DNA of 64,000 bases, from assembly GCA_038501195.1 (NCBI GenBank), contig JBBPUQ010000005.1, forward strand, positions 2,418,001 to 2,482,000, read 5' to 3'. How positions within the stretch are numbered: the stretch's first letter is position 1; every line of letters begins with the position of its first letter. A program made the translations under genes and the position numbers. Positions 1-14,770 of the stretch are shown piece after piece. A model generated the notes under the pieces. It had not been told where the DNA came from. It saw only the letters and a program-made list of their open reading frames with translations, and searched no databases. The stretch is from Nemania diffusa. Lineage: Eukaryota > Ascomycota > Sordariomycetes > Xylariales > Xylariaceae.

Positions 1-204
1 TAATTTATTAAAATTAAATAAAATTAATTTTATAATAAAAAAAAAACTAAATATTAAATTTATAAAACTAATTTTAAATTTTTATTATATTAAAAATAAC
101 TATTTATAAATTAAAAATTTTAAATTTAAATTTAATTTTAATTTTTTTATATATAACTTTAATTTTATATTTATATTTAGTTTATATTATTTAATTAAAT
201 TAAT

Positions 205-870
205 TAATTGTTTTTTTAAATATATAATTTATTTATATTATTTAAAATTACTTTTTTTTATAAAAGCAGTTTTATATATATTATAAAAAAACAGTTTTTT
301 TTTAAAATATATAATTTGTTTATATTATTTAAAATAACTTTTTTATATAAAAATAGTTTTATATATATTATAAAAAAACAGTTTTTTTTTAAAATATATA
401 ATTTATTTATATTATTTAAAATTATTTTTTTTTATAAAAACAGCTTTATATATATTATAAAAAAACAGTTTTTTTTTAAAATATATAGTTTATTTATATT
501 GTTTAAAATAACTTTTTTATATAAAAATAGCTTTATATATATTATAAAAAAACAGTTTTTTTTTTAAAATATATAGTTTATTTATATTATTTAAAACTAT
601 TTTTTTATATAAAAATAGCTTTATATATATTATAAAAAAACAGTTTTTTTTTAAAATATATAGTTTATTTATATTATTTAAAATTATTTTTTTATATAAA
701 AATAGCTTTATATATATTATAAAAAAATAGTTTTTTTTTAAAATATATAATTTGTTTATACTATTTAAAATTATTTTTTTATATAAAAATAGCTTTATAT
801 ATATTATAAAAAAATAGTTTTTTTTTAAAATATATAGTTTATTTATATTATTTAAAATAAACTTTTTTTA
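205..870. repeat. Tandem array, about 87-bp unit, about 7 copies
   Basis: A unit containing a poly-T run, AAAATATATA, a TTTATATTATTT segment and TTATAAAAAAACAG recurs with the CAG/TAG mark near 291, 379, 475, 552, 640, 728 and 815, so the period is about 87-88 bp. Copies differ by single A/T or C/T changes (ACAG versus ATAG, AGCT versus AGTT). That is what point mutation after amplification would leave. Because the period is close to 87 (29 codons), one frame stays open for 83 codons at 316-567 and encodes a repeating Phe/Ile/Lys-rich peptide. I read this as a by-product of the repeat rather than a gene. Confidence 0.8.
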
Positions 871-3294
871 TAAAAACAGTTTTGCAATTTTTATAAAAAT
901 ATAAAAATATATTTTAATAATTTTTTATATTATAATTATATATTTTAATATTTTTAAAATATTTATAATTTTTATAAAAACAATAAATTTTATTTAAAAA
1001 AAACTTTTTTAAATATAATTTATAATTAAATGTTATATTTAAATAATAATAATTAATTATATAATATATATATAAGTTTATTAATAACTAAAATATATAA
1101 TAAATTAAATATAAAAAATTATATATTTTATTATTAATTTATAGTTTAATTAGTAATAAAGTATTATATATAAATTATTATAATAAATATTTGATTTTTT
1201 TTAATTATAACTTAATTTTTTAAATTTTATTATTTATTATATTATAAAAAATAACAAATATACTATTTTATAAAATTAATTAAATAATTATATTTATATT
1301 TTATATAATATTAATATTATATTTGTTTTATTTATAATTAGTTATTATAATAGTAAATTTTATAATTAAATATTTTAAATTTTAATTAAAAATATAATTA
1401 AAATTTTAATTATTAATAACGTTTTAATATTTTATTTTTATTGTAATATTATATTAAAAGTAATTTTTAATAGTTATTTTTATTAAATAATTTATAAAAA
1501 AAACTAAAAAAAAACATATTTAATTAAAATTAATTTTAAAATATAGTTTGTTTATATTTAAGTTTAAAATTTTAGTTTTTAACTATTATAGCTTAAAATA
1601 TAACTAATATATAATTTTATATAAAAACTATTTAAATATTAAATTTTCTTTGTTAATATTTAATATTATTATAGCTTAATTATATTTTTTTAATATTTTA
1701 ATTTATATTTTTATTTAATTAAAAGTAATATTATAATTTTAAAATATTAATTAAATAAAAAAAAACATTTTATTTATAAAATAAATAAAAAACTTTTTTT
1801 TTATAATAATTAATTAATAAAATTATTAAATATATATTAAATTTAACTTAATTAATATTATAATTTTAAATAATTTAAAACAAAATATTATATAATTTAT
1901 TATATAAGCAATAATTAAATTAGCAATATTTTTATATAAAATATTTATTATAAAACTAAAAAATTTAACTTTAAAATTAATTTAGTAATTACAGCTTTTA
2001 TTGTAATAAAAACTTTTTAATAAAATTTAAATAAATATTAGTTTATAGTACTTTAAAAAACTTTTAAAACTATATATTATTATTGTTAATAATTTATTAT
2101 AGCTTATTAAATTAATTTATATAATTTAAAATATTTATATTATAAAAAATATAAATTATTATATAGTTTATTAAAATATAAAAAAACTATTTTAGTTTAA
2201 ATTTTTTAATTTTAAAATTATATTAATTATATTAAATATATAACTACTGTTTTAATAAAACAAAAATAACTAAAACTATATATTATTTTATAAAATTTAT
2301 ATAATTAAAACTTAAAAATAAATTATTTTTTGTATAATTTATTATAATATAACTATTGTTATTAAAAATAAAGTTTGTATAATTATATACTGCATTAAAA
2401 AAAAAGCTAAAAAAACTAAAGTTTAATTATAGCTAAAATATTATTTAATTGTAATATTTAATTAATCGATTTTAATATTTAATTTAATTTTAATATTTAA
2501 TTTAATTTTAATATTTAATTTAGTTTTAATATTTTTAATTTTAGTTTTTAGTTTAGTTTTAATATTTTTAATTTTAGTTTTTAGTTTAGTTTTAATATTT
2601 AATTTAATTTTAGTTTTTAATATAATTAAAAAAAGTTAATAAATATTTTAATAACTTTTTAATATATTATTTTTATACTTTTTTTTTAATATAAAACAAT
2701 AAACTAAGTTTTTTAAAGTTGTTTTAGTACTTATAAAATATTTTTTTTTAAGTTGTTACAAATAAACGAACTTTTAAAAACTTATAAAGCTTTTAAATTA
2801 TATAAATTAAGTTTAAATTGTGTTTTTTTTTTTTTATTTATATATAGCTATAGTTATTTTATATTTAGTTGCTTTTTTTTTAAATTAGCTTTTTTATGTT
2901 TAAACTAGCTAGCTTTTTATTAATAGTATTAAGCAGCTTTTTGTTAATAGTATTAAATAATTTGTTTTTAAAATTTAAATTTAAAGTTTTTAAATTATTG
3001 TAACTATTATAGTTAATATTATATTTTTTATTTTAAGCTTTATACTTTTTATTTTTTAAGTTTTGTATTTTAATATTATAATTGTTTTTAATAGCAGACT
3101 TAGTTTATATATTGTAGTAGTAATTAAATAAATAGTTAAAACAAAAAAAAGTAAAAAAACAAAGCTAGAAATAAAAAAAAAAAGCTTTAAATAAAGAAGT
3201 TGTATTAGTAAAGTTGTGTTAATATAGCAATAATAGCTAGAAGTAAAAATAATGTTGTAGTATAAAAAAGTAAAGCTAAAAATAGAAAAAAAGA

Positions 3295-3440
3295 GCTTTA
3301 AATAAAAAAGTTGTATTAATAAAAAAGTTGTATTAATAAAAAAGTTGTGTTAATAAAAAAGTTGTGTTAATAAAAAAGTTCTATTAATAAAAAAGTTTTG
3401 TTAATAAAGAGGTTTTGTTAATAAAAGGGTTTTGTTAATG
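3295..3440. repeat. 17-bp minisatellite, about 8 copies
   Basis: The unit AATAAAAAAGTTGTGTT (last bases vary) repeats with its GTT at about 3310, 3327, 3344, 3361, 3378, 3395, 3412 and 3429, a constant 17-bp step. Variants at the end of the unit (TGTATT, TGTGTT, TCTATT, TTTGTT) show independent drift of the copies. No coding function is visible. Confidence 0.75.
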
Positions 3441-6400
3441 TAGTAATAATAGCTAGTAGTAAAAACAATGTTATATTATAACTAAAAAAAAAAATAAAAA
3501 AACTAAAGCAAAATTTATTATAAAAAATTATTAAAGTTGTTGTGTTTTAATTTAACAGTAGTTAATAGCAATAATTAGCTAATGTTTTTTTTTGCTTTTA
3601 TATATTTTTATTTGCTTTTATTTGCTTTTTTTTACTTTTTTTTACTTTTTTTGTTTAATTGTTACAAAAACTTAAAGTATTAAAAAATATAGCTTAAATG
3701 TAGCTATAACTTTTTTAACTTATAAAAAATAAAAGAAATTTTATATTTTAAACATAAGTATTATTTGTATATTTTTAACTGTTATTTATATAAACTACAT
3801 ATATTTTATATATTTTTATACTATGTTGTTTATACGAAAAGTTTTTAAATTACCCCTTGGTTTTTTATTTTGTATTATTGTTTTTTTTTTTGAAACTTCA
3901 GAGTTGTAAAAACACAGAAACTAGCTAGAACTACATTTTTATACAACAGTTTATTTTATTATTTTTATAGCGCTTATTATATTTAGCAAATATTTAAATT
4001 ATTATTTACAAATTAAAAAAAAATTAATAAATATTTTTAAATATTAAAATATAAATAAAAAAAAAAAAGTTTTAAAGTATATTAAAAAGTTTAGTACATT
4101 TAAGCATGTTAAAATAGCTGTAAGCTTTATATAGTAATATTTAAAAATAAGCAATATATATATTTTTTATAGCTTTTGCTAATAAAATAAAAACAATTTT
4201 TTGCTTTAAAATTTGTTTATTTGTTTTAAAGTTAAAATAATAGTAATAATAATAGCAACTTAAAAAAAAGTAATAACAAAAATAAAAACGTTAACAATGT
4301 TAAATATAAAAACAAAACTAAAAATAACAAAAATAGCAGCAAAACAAATAATAATAATAGTATTAGTAGTAGTTGTAGCTATATATATGTTTTATTTAAA
4401 TGTTTAGCTAATTAAATGCTTAGTTAAAATAAAACTAAATTTGCTATAAAAAAGCAAGTTTAATTTATATTATTTAAAACAAATGTAACAAGTACTTAAT
4501 TAAACAAAACTAATACAAAAATTACAGTTATTACAAAAAGCACTATAAATATATATTTAAAAAAAAAAAGATGTGTTTTTTAAAAAAAGTAAAAATATAA
4601 GTATAAAAAACTACTAAAGTTGTTATGTTTAAAGTTAATAGTAATTATTAGTAATAGTGCTTATAGTTTGTTGTAATTAAAGTATAAAAAAAATTGATTT
4701 ATATAATATATTATTATATTAATTAAAAAATTAAAACAAGTTATATATATTTTTAATATATTAAGTTAAAAAATAATTCTATAAATAGTTTAACTAAGTT
4801 TTTTAATTGTATTAAATATGTAAAGTTTATAAAGTTATTAAGTTTTAATAAAAAGTAACTAATTATATTGTTAATAATAATAAAAAGTTAAAGCGGAACT
4901 AAGTTTTTATTATTATTTTAACTAAGCTTTTTAATTGTACTAAATAAAATAACTAATTATGTTATTAAAAAAAGCAGTTGTTAAGTTTTAGTAAAATAAC
5001 TAATTATATTGTTAAAAATAGCAAAAAAATAAGTTAAAACTAAATTTTTATTATTATTTTATATATTAAATAGTTAATTGCTAAAGCATGTCTATTAACT
5101 AATAGCAGTAAAAAAAAAAGTCATTTTTAACTATTTATTTACAACTTTATTTTTTTAAAAATTTGTACTTTTTAATGTTTTAAAAGTTATTGTTTTTTAT
5201 AAAGCTTTTAGTTAATTAAAGTATAATTAGTTAATAGGGTTTTTATTTATTTGTTTATATAATTGATTTAATCTTTTTTTTTAATAAGTTTTAATAGGTT
5301 CTTAGTTCTAAGTTCTAAGTTCTAGTATAACTATTCCTAGTTTGGAATAAAATCAGCTATTATTAAATTTTATATACTTTCTATAGTATTAAAAAATTAA
5401 AATCATTGTTAAAAATATTTTTATTTATATATAAATTGCACTAAAAAATAATAGTAATAAAAATGTTAAAAACAACAGTTTTTAAAAAAAGTAAAGCTAT
5501 TTTTAAAGCTGTTTTAGTATACTTAACTAATTAAAATACAAATATATTAAACTAATAATCTAGTAGTATAATTATACACTTTTTAATAAAAAAAAGTTAA
5601 AAAGCATGTTTAATTTTTACAATTGTTTAATTTTATAAAAAGCAACAATATTTGCAGTTTATTATAATTAAAATGTAAAAAAAATTAAAGCAGTTTATAT
5701 ATTACAATAATAAAGTGTTTATTAAATAAAAATTAAACTAAGCTTTATATTACTAGTTTTATTTATATATTTGCTTTTAAATATATATACTACTAATAAT
5801 TTTTTAATATTTAAAAATTGCTACTTATACTAAGTAACAAAACTTAATAGTAATAACTAGCTAATATTATTTTTTGCTTTTATTTGCTTTTATTTATTTT
5901 TTTTTACTTTTTGTTAACTTTTATATACTTGCTTTATTTTAAGTTTTGCTTTAGTATTATAAGTAAATATATTATAATATATTTAATTTTTTTTAAACTA
6001 ATAAATAATAGCTATATAAACTAAATTTTAACAATTTTTTACAAAAAGCTGCTTTATAAAATAGCTGCTAGCTTAGCTATAATAAAATCAAATTTATTAC
6101 TACAAATTATTTTTAAATATAACTTTTATAACATAGCAGTTTGTTATATTTTTTTTATTTTTTTTTTTTTGTTATAATTAATATATTTTGTTTAAATATA
6201 GCTTTATAAACTAATAACTTTGTTAAAACTTTTAATATAATTATATAGTTAGCAAACAAAAGCTAAATAGCAAAAACTGCTTTACTTTTATATAACTAAA
6301 TTAAAAAGTTCTACTTAAATAGCTTTTAGTAATAAAAAAAGCTAGTTTTTAAATATTAAATATTAATATTATAGAAATTAAGCAAAAAACGCTTAATAAA

Positions 6401-8654
6401 GCTTATATGTTTGCTTAAAAATAAATATTTAAATAGTACATATTTTAAATATAATAAATAAAGTATATTATATAATTACTGTTAATAAAGCAGTAATAAA
6501 GTACAAAAATATAACAGTTTATTTATATTAAATATAATAAATTATAAAAATAATACTTTAGCAAAATATTTTTGTTATAAATTTGTAAAAATAATGTATA
6601 TTTTTAATACATTTAATAATAAATGTTATATAAAGCTAACTTGTATATAAAATAAAACAAGTTTATATAAAGCAAGTTATAGCATTTATATAAACTATTT
6701 TGCTGCTAATATAAACTAAATTTAAAAAAAATATTAAATTAAACTTTAGTTTATAATTAGTTCTTAAATTATATAATTGTATAAATTAAAATAGTTATAT
6801 AGTTGTTGTATTTATATATTTGTAAGCTATATTAGTATTAACTTTAGTAAAAATAATATATTGTTTTAGCATTTATTATATAGCTAGAACTAGCAAAAGT
6901 ACAATTTTCAAACTTTAATAAACTAACAAAAGCTTTTAGTTTAAGCACTTGCTAATTTTTAAGCTAAACAATATATATACTTAAATAAAACATATTTAGC
7001 TTTTATAATATTATTAGTTAAAACATATAGCTTTTTAAATAGTTTTTTTTGTTTTAAAACAACTACTAAATATTTTTAATTTAGTTCGGATATTTTTTAA
7101 AAACAATTGCATTATATATTAATATAACGTTTTAAAAACAAATGCGCTTTAAAAGCTTTTTAACTTTTAAACAGTTTATATTATATAAGTTTTTTTTACA
7201 AATTATTTGCCCCAAGTTTAAAAAAAGCACCGATAGCGCTAATAGTACTACTATATAAATTGCAAGTGTTTTTAATACTTAAAATATTAACAAAAGTAAA
7301 AATATACTAAAAAAAGTGCTAATATTAATGTTAACATTAATTGCTGTTATATTTAATAACTAAGTTTTATTAGTATAGCTTTTAAAAGTTAAAACTAACA
7401 AATATATTTAAATAACAAACATTAATACTTTATTACATTTGTTTTATTTATATTACTTTTGAATATATTGTAGCAAATTAACTGTTTTTGTAAAATTTAA
7501 ACTACAAAAAGTACTTTTAACTATTGTACTATATATATATTAGTAGCTCAGTTTACAGTACTTTTAAATTTATATACTTATTTTAACAGTTGAAAATAAA
7601 AAAAATAAAGTATACAACTAAATAAATAAAAATAGTAACACTTTTAAAAAAAAAGCTATATTATAAAAAACAGCTAGTACTAAAAAAAAAACAACTAAAA
7701 AACAACTAATTTTTTTTATTAAAGCTTGCTGCTTTTTTGCTATGTTTTTTTTTTATTTATTATTATTAAATTATAATATTAAATATTTCTGCTTTAAAAA
7801 TAAAATATAAAACATATTAAATAATATAAGTAATTTTTTTAACTTTTAGTAGCAGAGCTAGTTTAATACTACTTAGTTATTTTAAAAACAACAACAAATT
7901 AAACATGTTTTACTAGCTGTTTTAAACAATATAAAAAGTAATAACAACTGAGCTAGTAGCAGCTTTTGCTCAAAACTTACAATACAAGCATTGTTTAAAG
8001 CTTTTTTATTTTTAGCTCTTTTAGCTTATTGTTAATGCATTTTTATACTTTAAAACAGTAGTTTAAGTTATAAAAAAACTATTAAAATTTATAGCTTATT
8101 TACTATAGCTATTTTATACTAAAAAAAAAGCTGCAGTAAATAGTTTATTACTATATTGTATAAAAAAATAAACCAGGTATAAATATATTACAATATATTA
8201 TTTATTTAAATTTATACTATTGTTATTAGTTAAAACTCTAAATAACAAATTATAATATAGCATTTTTTACTTTTTATAAAACTTTAAATAATAAAAACTA
8301 CTTATATTAATTAAACAAACAAGCGTTATTGTTTTATTGTTTGTTTTTTATTTTTTATTATATAAGTTTATAAAAAAAAAGTAAGCGTTAAAACAAACGT
8401 AACAAATACAAACTACTTTTTTTAATTTAAACATATATAGCTTAATTAACTAATATATTATATAATTTAAAAAACTTTTAATATATTAATTTATTTTATT
8501 TTATTAGTTTAATTTTAATTAAAACTTTATAAGCTATAAATTTAATAATTGTTATTTTTATTAATAATATATACTAATTAACAGTGCTTTTTTTTTTTTG
8601 TAACAAATTTATAAGTTTTTAAATATTAATTTTTATTAGCTTATATATAAAGCT

Positions 8655-9135
8655 TTATTAGCTGTTTTAATATTTAATACATTAATATAAAACTAATATA
8701 TAACTATATATATATTTTAATATAAAACAACATTTATAAACTTTTAAATATAAGTTTTTATTAACTGTTTTAATATTTAATATATTAATACAAAACTAAT
8801 ATATAACTATATATATAAAACTATTTTAGTTTTTAAAAAATTAAACAAACTAAAAAAAAATTAAATAAAAAGTTTAAAAAAATAATATTTTATAATTATT
8901 ATAATATAGCAAAAAAGTTATAAATAAATTATAAAATATTTTAGTTTAACTAGTTAAAATGCTGTTTTAGTATTTAATATATTAATATAAAACTAATATA
9001 TAACTAAAAAATTAAAAAAGCTTAAAAAAAATTAAACAGAAAATTTAAAAAAATAATATTTTATAATATTATAATGTAAAAAAAAAGTTGTAAACAAATT
9101 ATAAAATGTTTTAGTTTAGTTAATTAAAACAGTTT
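8655..9135. repeat. Degenerate direct repeats of about 140-175 bp
   Basis: A segment beginning GCTGTTTTAATATTTAAT and running through ATTAATATAAAACTAATATA occurs near 8660, 8780 and 8960. A second shared segment (TTTAAAAAAATAATATTTTA followed by a TTATAA...AAATTATAAAAT stretch) occurs near 8873 and 9046. The two segments together look like a tandem duplication whose copies have diverged by A/T and C/T changes. Confidence 0.55.
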
Positions 9136-12100
9136 TATAGCTTGTTTATAATACTACAAACTTTTAGTTTAATTAGTTAAATATTGTTTAATAAACTATA
9201 TTATTATTATAAAAACTATATTATTTTTTAATATTAAACAGTTTTAAGTACTTATATATATAAAAATATAAACTATATTTTATAAAATGTTTAAAATATT
9301 ACTAATTTAAAACATTTATATTATTACTATTAAACAAAAATAAAACGATTTATATAAATAAAACAATCGTTTGTTTTTTTTTGTAATAATTGCTTAGCTT
9401 TTTTTATATTTTATAAACATTTATTTTAATTACTAAATAGTTCGTTTTTTAAGTTTTTATTTAAAATTTAACTTTATTAAAAAACTTTGTTATAAAACTT
9501 TGTTATAATAATGTGTTTTTTTAACTTTTTTAATATAAATAAGCTTTAATAACTGTTTTTTGTTTTATTACTATATTAAAACTAATAAACAGCGTTATAA
9601 ATAGTATATAAACAATTTTTTGTTTTAGTTATTATTAAAATTTAGTTTAGTTTAAAATATAAAATTAAAAAGTTAATTTAGTTAATTTTTACTAAAGCTT
9701 AAATATAGTTTGTTAAAATATAGCTTATAAATTAGCTACTATTTTAAATATATAAACTAAGCTGTAGTAATAAATACTATTATATAATTGCTATTAAAAT
9801 AAAAAATAGCTTTTATTTTAAATTAAATTAATTTGTTTAAAAAAAAATAGTTAAAACTAAAATAATATAAAACAAATATAAAATAATATAACTTAATTAA
9901 ACAAAAGTTTAATTTTAGCTATATTAAAACAACAACAAATTTAAAAAAACATTTAAAACAGTTATAAAAACAACATATATTTTTTAACTTATAATATTTA
10001 ACTTTGTAAACAGTTAATTTATATTTCTATTTTTAGCTATATTACAAAATAAAAACAGTTAATTTAAAGCTACTATTTAAAATAAAATATACTTTTTTAA
10101 AAAACTATAATAGTTAATAAATTAAAAAAATTAAATTAATAGTAATTTAACTAGTTAAAAGTATAAAACTTGTTTATTAAAAACTAATATTTAAAATAAA
10201 TTAATTTATTAAAATGTTATAATATTAAATGTATATTTAATATTTATAACTAATATTATTAATAGCAGTTTATACAAAAAAATATTAAAAATAAAAAGTT
10301 AAAAAAACTAGTTTAATATTTAAATATTATAAATATTAAAAAAAATATAAAACAATAAAACAATAGTTTTAAAAAATAAAGTAGTTTTTATATATTATAT
10401 TAAATTAAAAAAACTTTTTAACTTAGTTTTATAACTTTAATAAAAAAACTTTTAACTTAGTTTTAAAACTATATTATATATTTTTGTTATTAATTTAATT
10501 AAAACATATTTAAAAATATAAACTATTTATATTATTTTTTTTATTATTATTTTAAAATTATAAACTTTTTTATTGCTATTTTAACAAAAGTATTATTTTA
10601 CTTTTATTTTATTATAATATTATTACTATTATTTTATTAGTTATTACAATATATTTATTTATTTTTAGTTTAATTATTACTTTAGTTGTTACTATTGTTA
10701 TATTTATTTTAAACTATTTATAATAGCTAACTTTTAATAATAAATATTTAATTTTAGTATATTTATTATAGCTTTTACTAATATAATATATTTTATAATA
10801 AAAGTTTATTTTTGTTATATTTACAACAATATTACTTTATTAATTTAAAACTTAAATATAAACTTGTATTTTTATTTTAAATTATAGCAAAAAACTTTTA
10901 CAAAAATAATTTATAAAGCTTACAAAAATATATATTTTTATTTTATAATAAATAAAGCATTAATAGCAGATATAAATTTATTAAATAATATAATTACTGT
11001 TTTAACATTTTTTTAGTTTAAAAATAAATATAATTAAATACTATATAAAAAAAAACAAATGTTAAACTTTAATTTTAAATAAAAAACTAAATAAAAAAAA
11101 AAAATATAATAAGCTATTATATTAACTGCAGCAAAAATATATATATTTTATAAAATATATATATTATATTAAATTTTTTAATAACTATAAATATAATATT
11201 TACTTTTTTTTATTAAATTATAACTTTGTATTTTTAATAATAAGTTATAAACTAATAGCTATAAATATATATTTATAAAAATTTAATATATAATTAATAT
11301 TAAATTATTTTAGCAATAAATAATATAATAATTAATAAAGTTTTTTATATTATATATATATTTTCTTTTTATTTTGTTTGTTTTTTATACTTATATTTTA
11401 TTTATTATATTTTTTTAAAATATTTACTTATTATTTTTAACAAATTAAAAATATTAATTAATAAATAAATTTAATAAAAAAATTTAATAAATAAGTTATA
11501 TAAATATTAATTTAACAAAATAAAATATATTAACTTTTAGTTATAATATTAGCTTTTTAGTTATAATATTAAACTTTTTTTATAATATAATTTAGCTAAG
11601 TTTTTTTTTTTTTTTTTTTTTTAATATTTGTTTAATTAGTTATTATATAATTATATAAATATATTTATTTAATTTAATATATTAAATTATATTAAACTTT
11701 ATAATAAATAAAAAGTTATATTTAAATGTTATATTTTTGAGCTTTTTTTATAATAATAATATATATTAGTTACTAGTACTTTTTTTTTTTTATAATAATT
11801 TAGCTTTTTTTGTAAACATTTTATAATTAGTTTATATAGCTGTTTTAAACTTTATATTTTTTTATATTAAAAATAGCTATTAAAAAATAGTAAAAGCTAT
11901 TTAATTTATTTTAAAAACTAGTTATATTTATTTTTAATATTTATTTAATATTTAATATAAAAAAGTTACTATTTTAAATATAATTATAAAAAAAACTAGT
12001 TAATTGTTTAAAATATAATATAATAAAAATATTTGCTACTATATTGTTAATTAAATTTAGTTTAAATATAAATATACTAATATATTTATATTAGCAATTA

Positions 12101-14389
12101 TAAATTAAATATTAAAACTAAAAAATAAACTAATAAACTTTATTTTAAATAAGCTATTTTTATTAACTTTTATAAGCTTTAATAATAAAATTGCTATATT
12201 TTTATAAAAAATTAACTTTAAATTAAAAACTATAAAGTTTATAATTAATTATAGCTTTATTTATATTTTATTAAGTTTAATTTTTAAAAATTATATTTGC
12301 TATTTTATTAAATTTATTATTTTTAATAGCTTTTTAATATTTAGTTATTTGTTTTAATAGTTTAAACTTTAAAACTAAATTATTAATATTAATAATATAA
12401 TTATTTAATTTTTAGTTTATAGTATAATAAATTATATATTTAATATATATAAAAATATTATTATAATATAAACTAAATATAACAAATAAACAAAAGCTTT
12501 TATAACAAAAAAAAAAACTTTGTTTAAAAATAAGTTAAATTTTTAAAAAATTAATATAAACAGTTAAAAGCTAATAAATATTTTATATAATATATTAAAT
12601 ATAATATAAAAAATTAAATATTAATAAAATATAAAAAAACATATAGTTTAATAATATTTAAGTTTTTTATTTAGTAATAAAAATACTATTTTTATTTAAT
12701 ATATATAACTATTTAATATATATAACTGTTTAAAAATAACATATTAAATATAACAAAAAACTTTTAAAATATTATAAACTATTGCAACATTTAAATATTA
12801 TATTTAATATATATAGCTATTTTAATATATAAATAAAAATAATATATAAATATTTAAAATATATTTATAAATATAATATATATAACTTATTATAAAAGCT
12901 GCTTTTTTGTTACTTGTTTTTTTTTGCTTTTTTTTTTTTATTTTAATTAATTATTACATTTTTAATTTAAAATATAATATAATTATTTATTATTTATTAA
13001 TATAAACTTTTTATGTTTTTTAAACATTTATTAAAATAATAGTTTTGTTTAAATTTATTTTTAAAAACTTTTTAAAAAAAAACTAAATATAAATTAAACT
13101 AAAAAATATCAAAAAAAGTTTATTAATTAACAATAAAACAATTAAAATTTTTAAAACAAAATATATTATATATAAATTATAAATTTTATAATATTTTTAA
13201 ACTAATATAATAAATAACTTAACTATTTTTAATATAATAAATAATAACTATTATATTATTACTTTATAAAGTTATTTAAATAATATAAACTAAATAATTA
13301 ATAATATTTTTAAAGTTAGTTTTATTAAAGCTATTTTTAAATATTAAATTTAAACTAAAAATTTAAATAATATAAACTTAATTAATAAAAAAATAATAAA
13401 ACTATTATATTAAATTATATAATTTAAAACTAATTATTTTAAAAATATTAAAGTATTTTTTTTTATTTAAACTTTAAATTATAAAAAAAAACAGCTTTTA
13501 TTATAAAACTAGCAATTTTAGTTATTAAATATAATATTTTTAAAAACTTATTTATTTTAAAACTTTAAACTATTATATATAACTTTTTTATTATTAAAAA
13601 TATATATTTAAATTTTTTATTGTTATTATATAATTAATTTTTAATAAATATTAAAAGTTTAATTGTTTTAGTTTTAAATTTTGTTTTTATAAAATTTAAA
13701 AAGTAAAAAATTTTAAATATTTATTATATAAAATATTTTTTAAACTAAAACTTTTATATTTTTATAAATTTATATTTAAACTTTTTATTATTAAATAAAT
13801 TTTATTTAAATATAAATAATTTTAATATTTAAACTTTAGTTTTAATATTAAAAAAGCTTAAAAAATAAATATAATTTTTTTAAGTTTAATTAAAATTATA
13901 TAAAAAAAATGCTTAAATTAATATTGTTTTTTTTATTATTTAAAATATATATTTTTATATTTTATTATTATAATATAATTAATATTATATAAACAAAAAC
14001 AATTTAAATATTATATATTTAAATTTAGTTTTTAAATAAAATAAAAATATAAAAACTTTAAATATTAGTTTTATATAATGTTTTAATTAATTAAACTTTG
14101 TTAGTTTTTATAACTATAAAAACTAAACTATTAATAATATTTATAAAAAAAGCAAACTTTATAATAATATATATATATTTTTAAAACTATAAAATTATAA
14201 AAATAAAACTATATTTATAGTATTTTTTTTAAAATTATATTAAAAGCTTTTAAAACTATTACTAATAAAAAAACTTATTAAAGCTATTTTTTTTTTTTTT
14301 AAAAATATTTTTATATATAAATATTATTTTTGTTTTATTTTTTAAACTTAAACTAAATACTTTTATAGCAATTTTTTTTTAAATTTAAA

Positions 14390-14770
14390 TTAATTTTTGT
14401 TTTTTAATTTAAATTTAATTTTTTTTTTAAATTTAAATTAATTTTTATTTTTAAATTTAAACTAATTTTTTTTATTAAAAATAAAACTTATTTTATATTT
14501 AAATTTAAATTAATTTTTGTTTTTAAATTTAAATTAATTTTTTTTATTAAAAACAAAACTTATTTTATATTTAAATTTAAATTAATTTTTGTTTTTAAAT
14601 TTAAACTGATTTTTTTTATTAAAATTAAAACTTATTTTATATTTAAATTTAAATTAATTTTTATTTTTAAATTTAAACTAATTTTTTTTATTAAAAATAA
14701 AACTTATTTTATATTTAAATTTAAATTAATTTTTATTTTTAAATTTAAATTTAATTTTTTTTTTAAGTTT
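14390..14770. repeat. Tandem array, 72-bp unit, about 5 copies
   Basis: The landmark AAAACTTATTTTATATTT recurs with its C at 14487, 14559, 14631 and 14703, exactly 72 bp apart. Each unit contains two TTTAAATTTAAA(T/C)T half-units separated by a T-rich stretch. The exact spacing indicates fairly recent amplification compared with the surrounding sequence. Confidence 0.75.

Noticed and set aside
316..567. 83-codon ORF in the AT block (Phe/Ile/Lys-rich)
   Set aside because: It lies wholly in an 87-bp tandem array whose period is a multiple of three; the open frame is a consequence of the repeat, with no coding-like composition.
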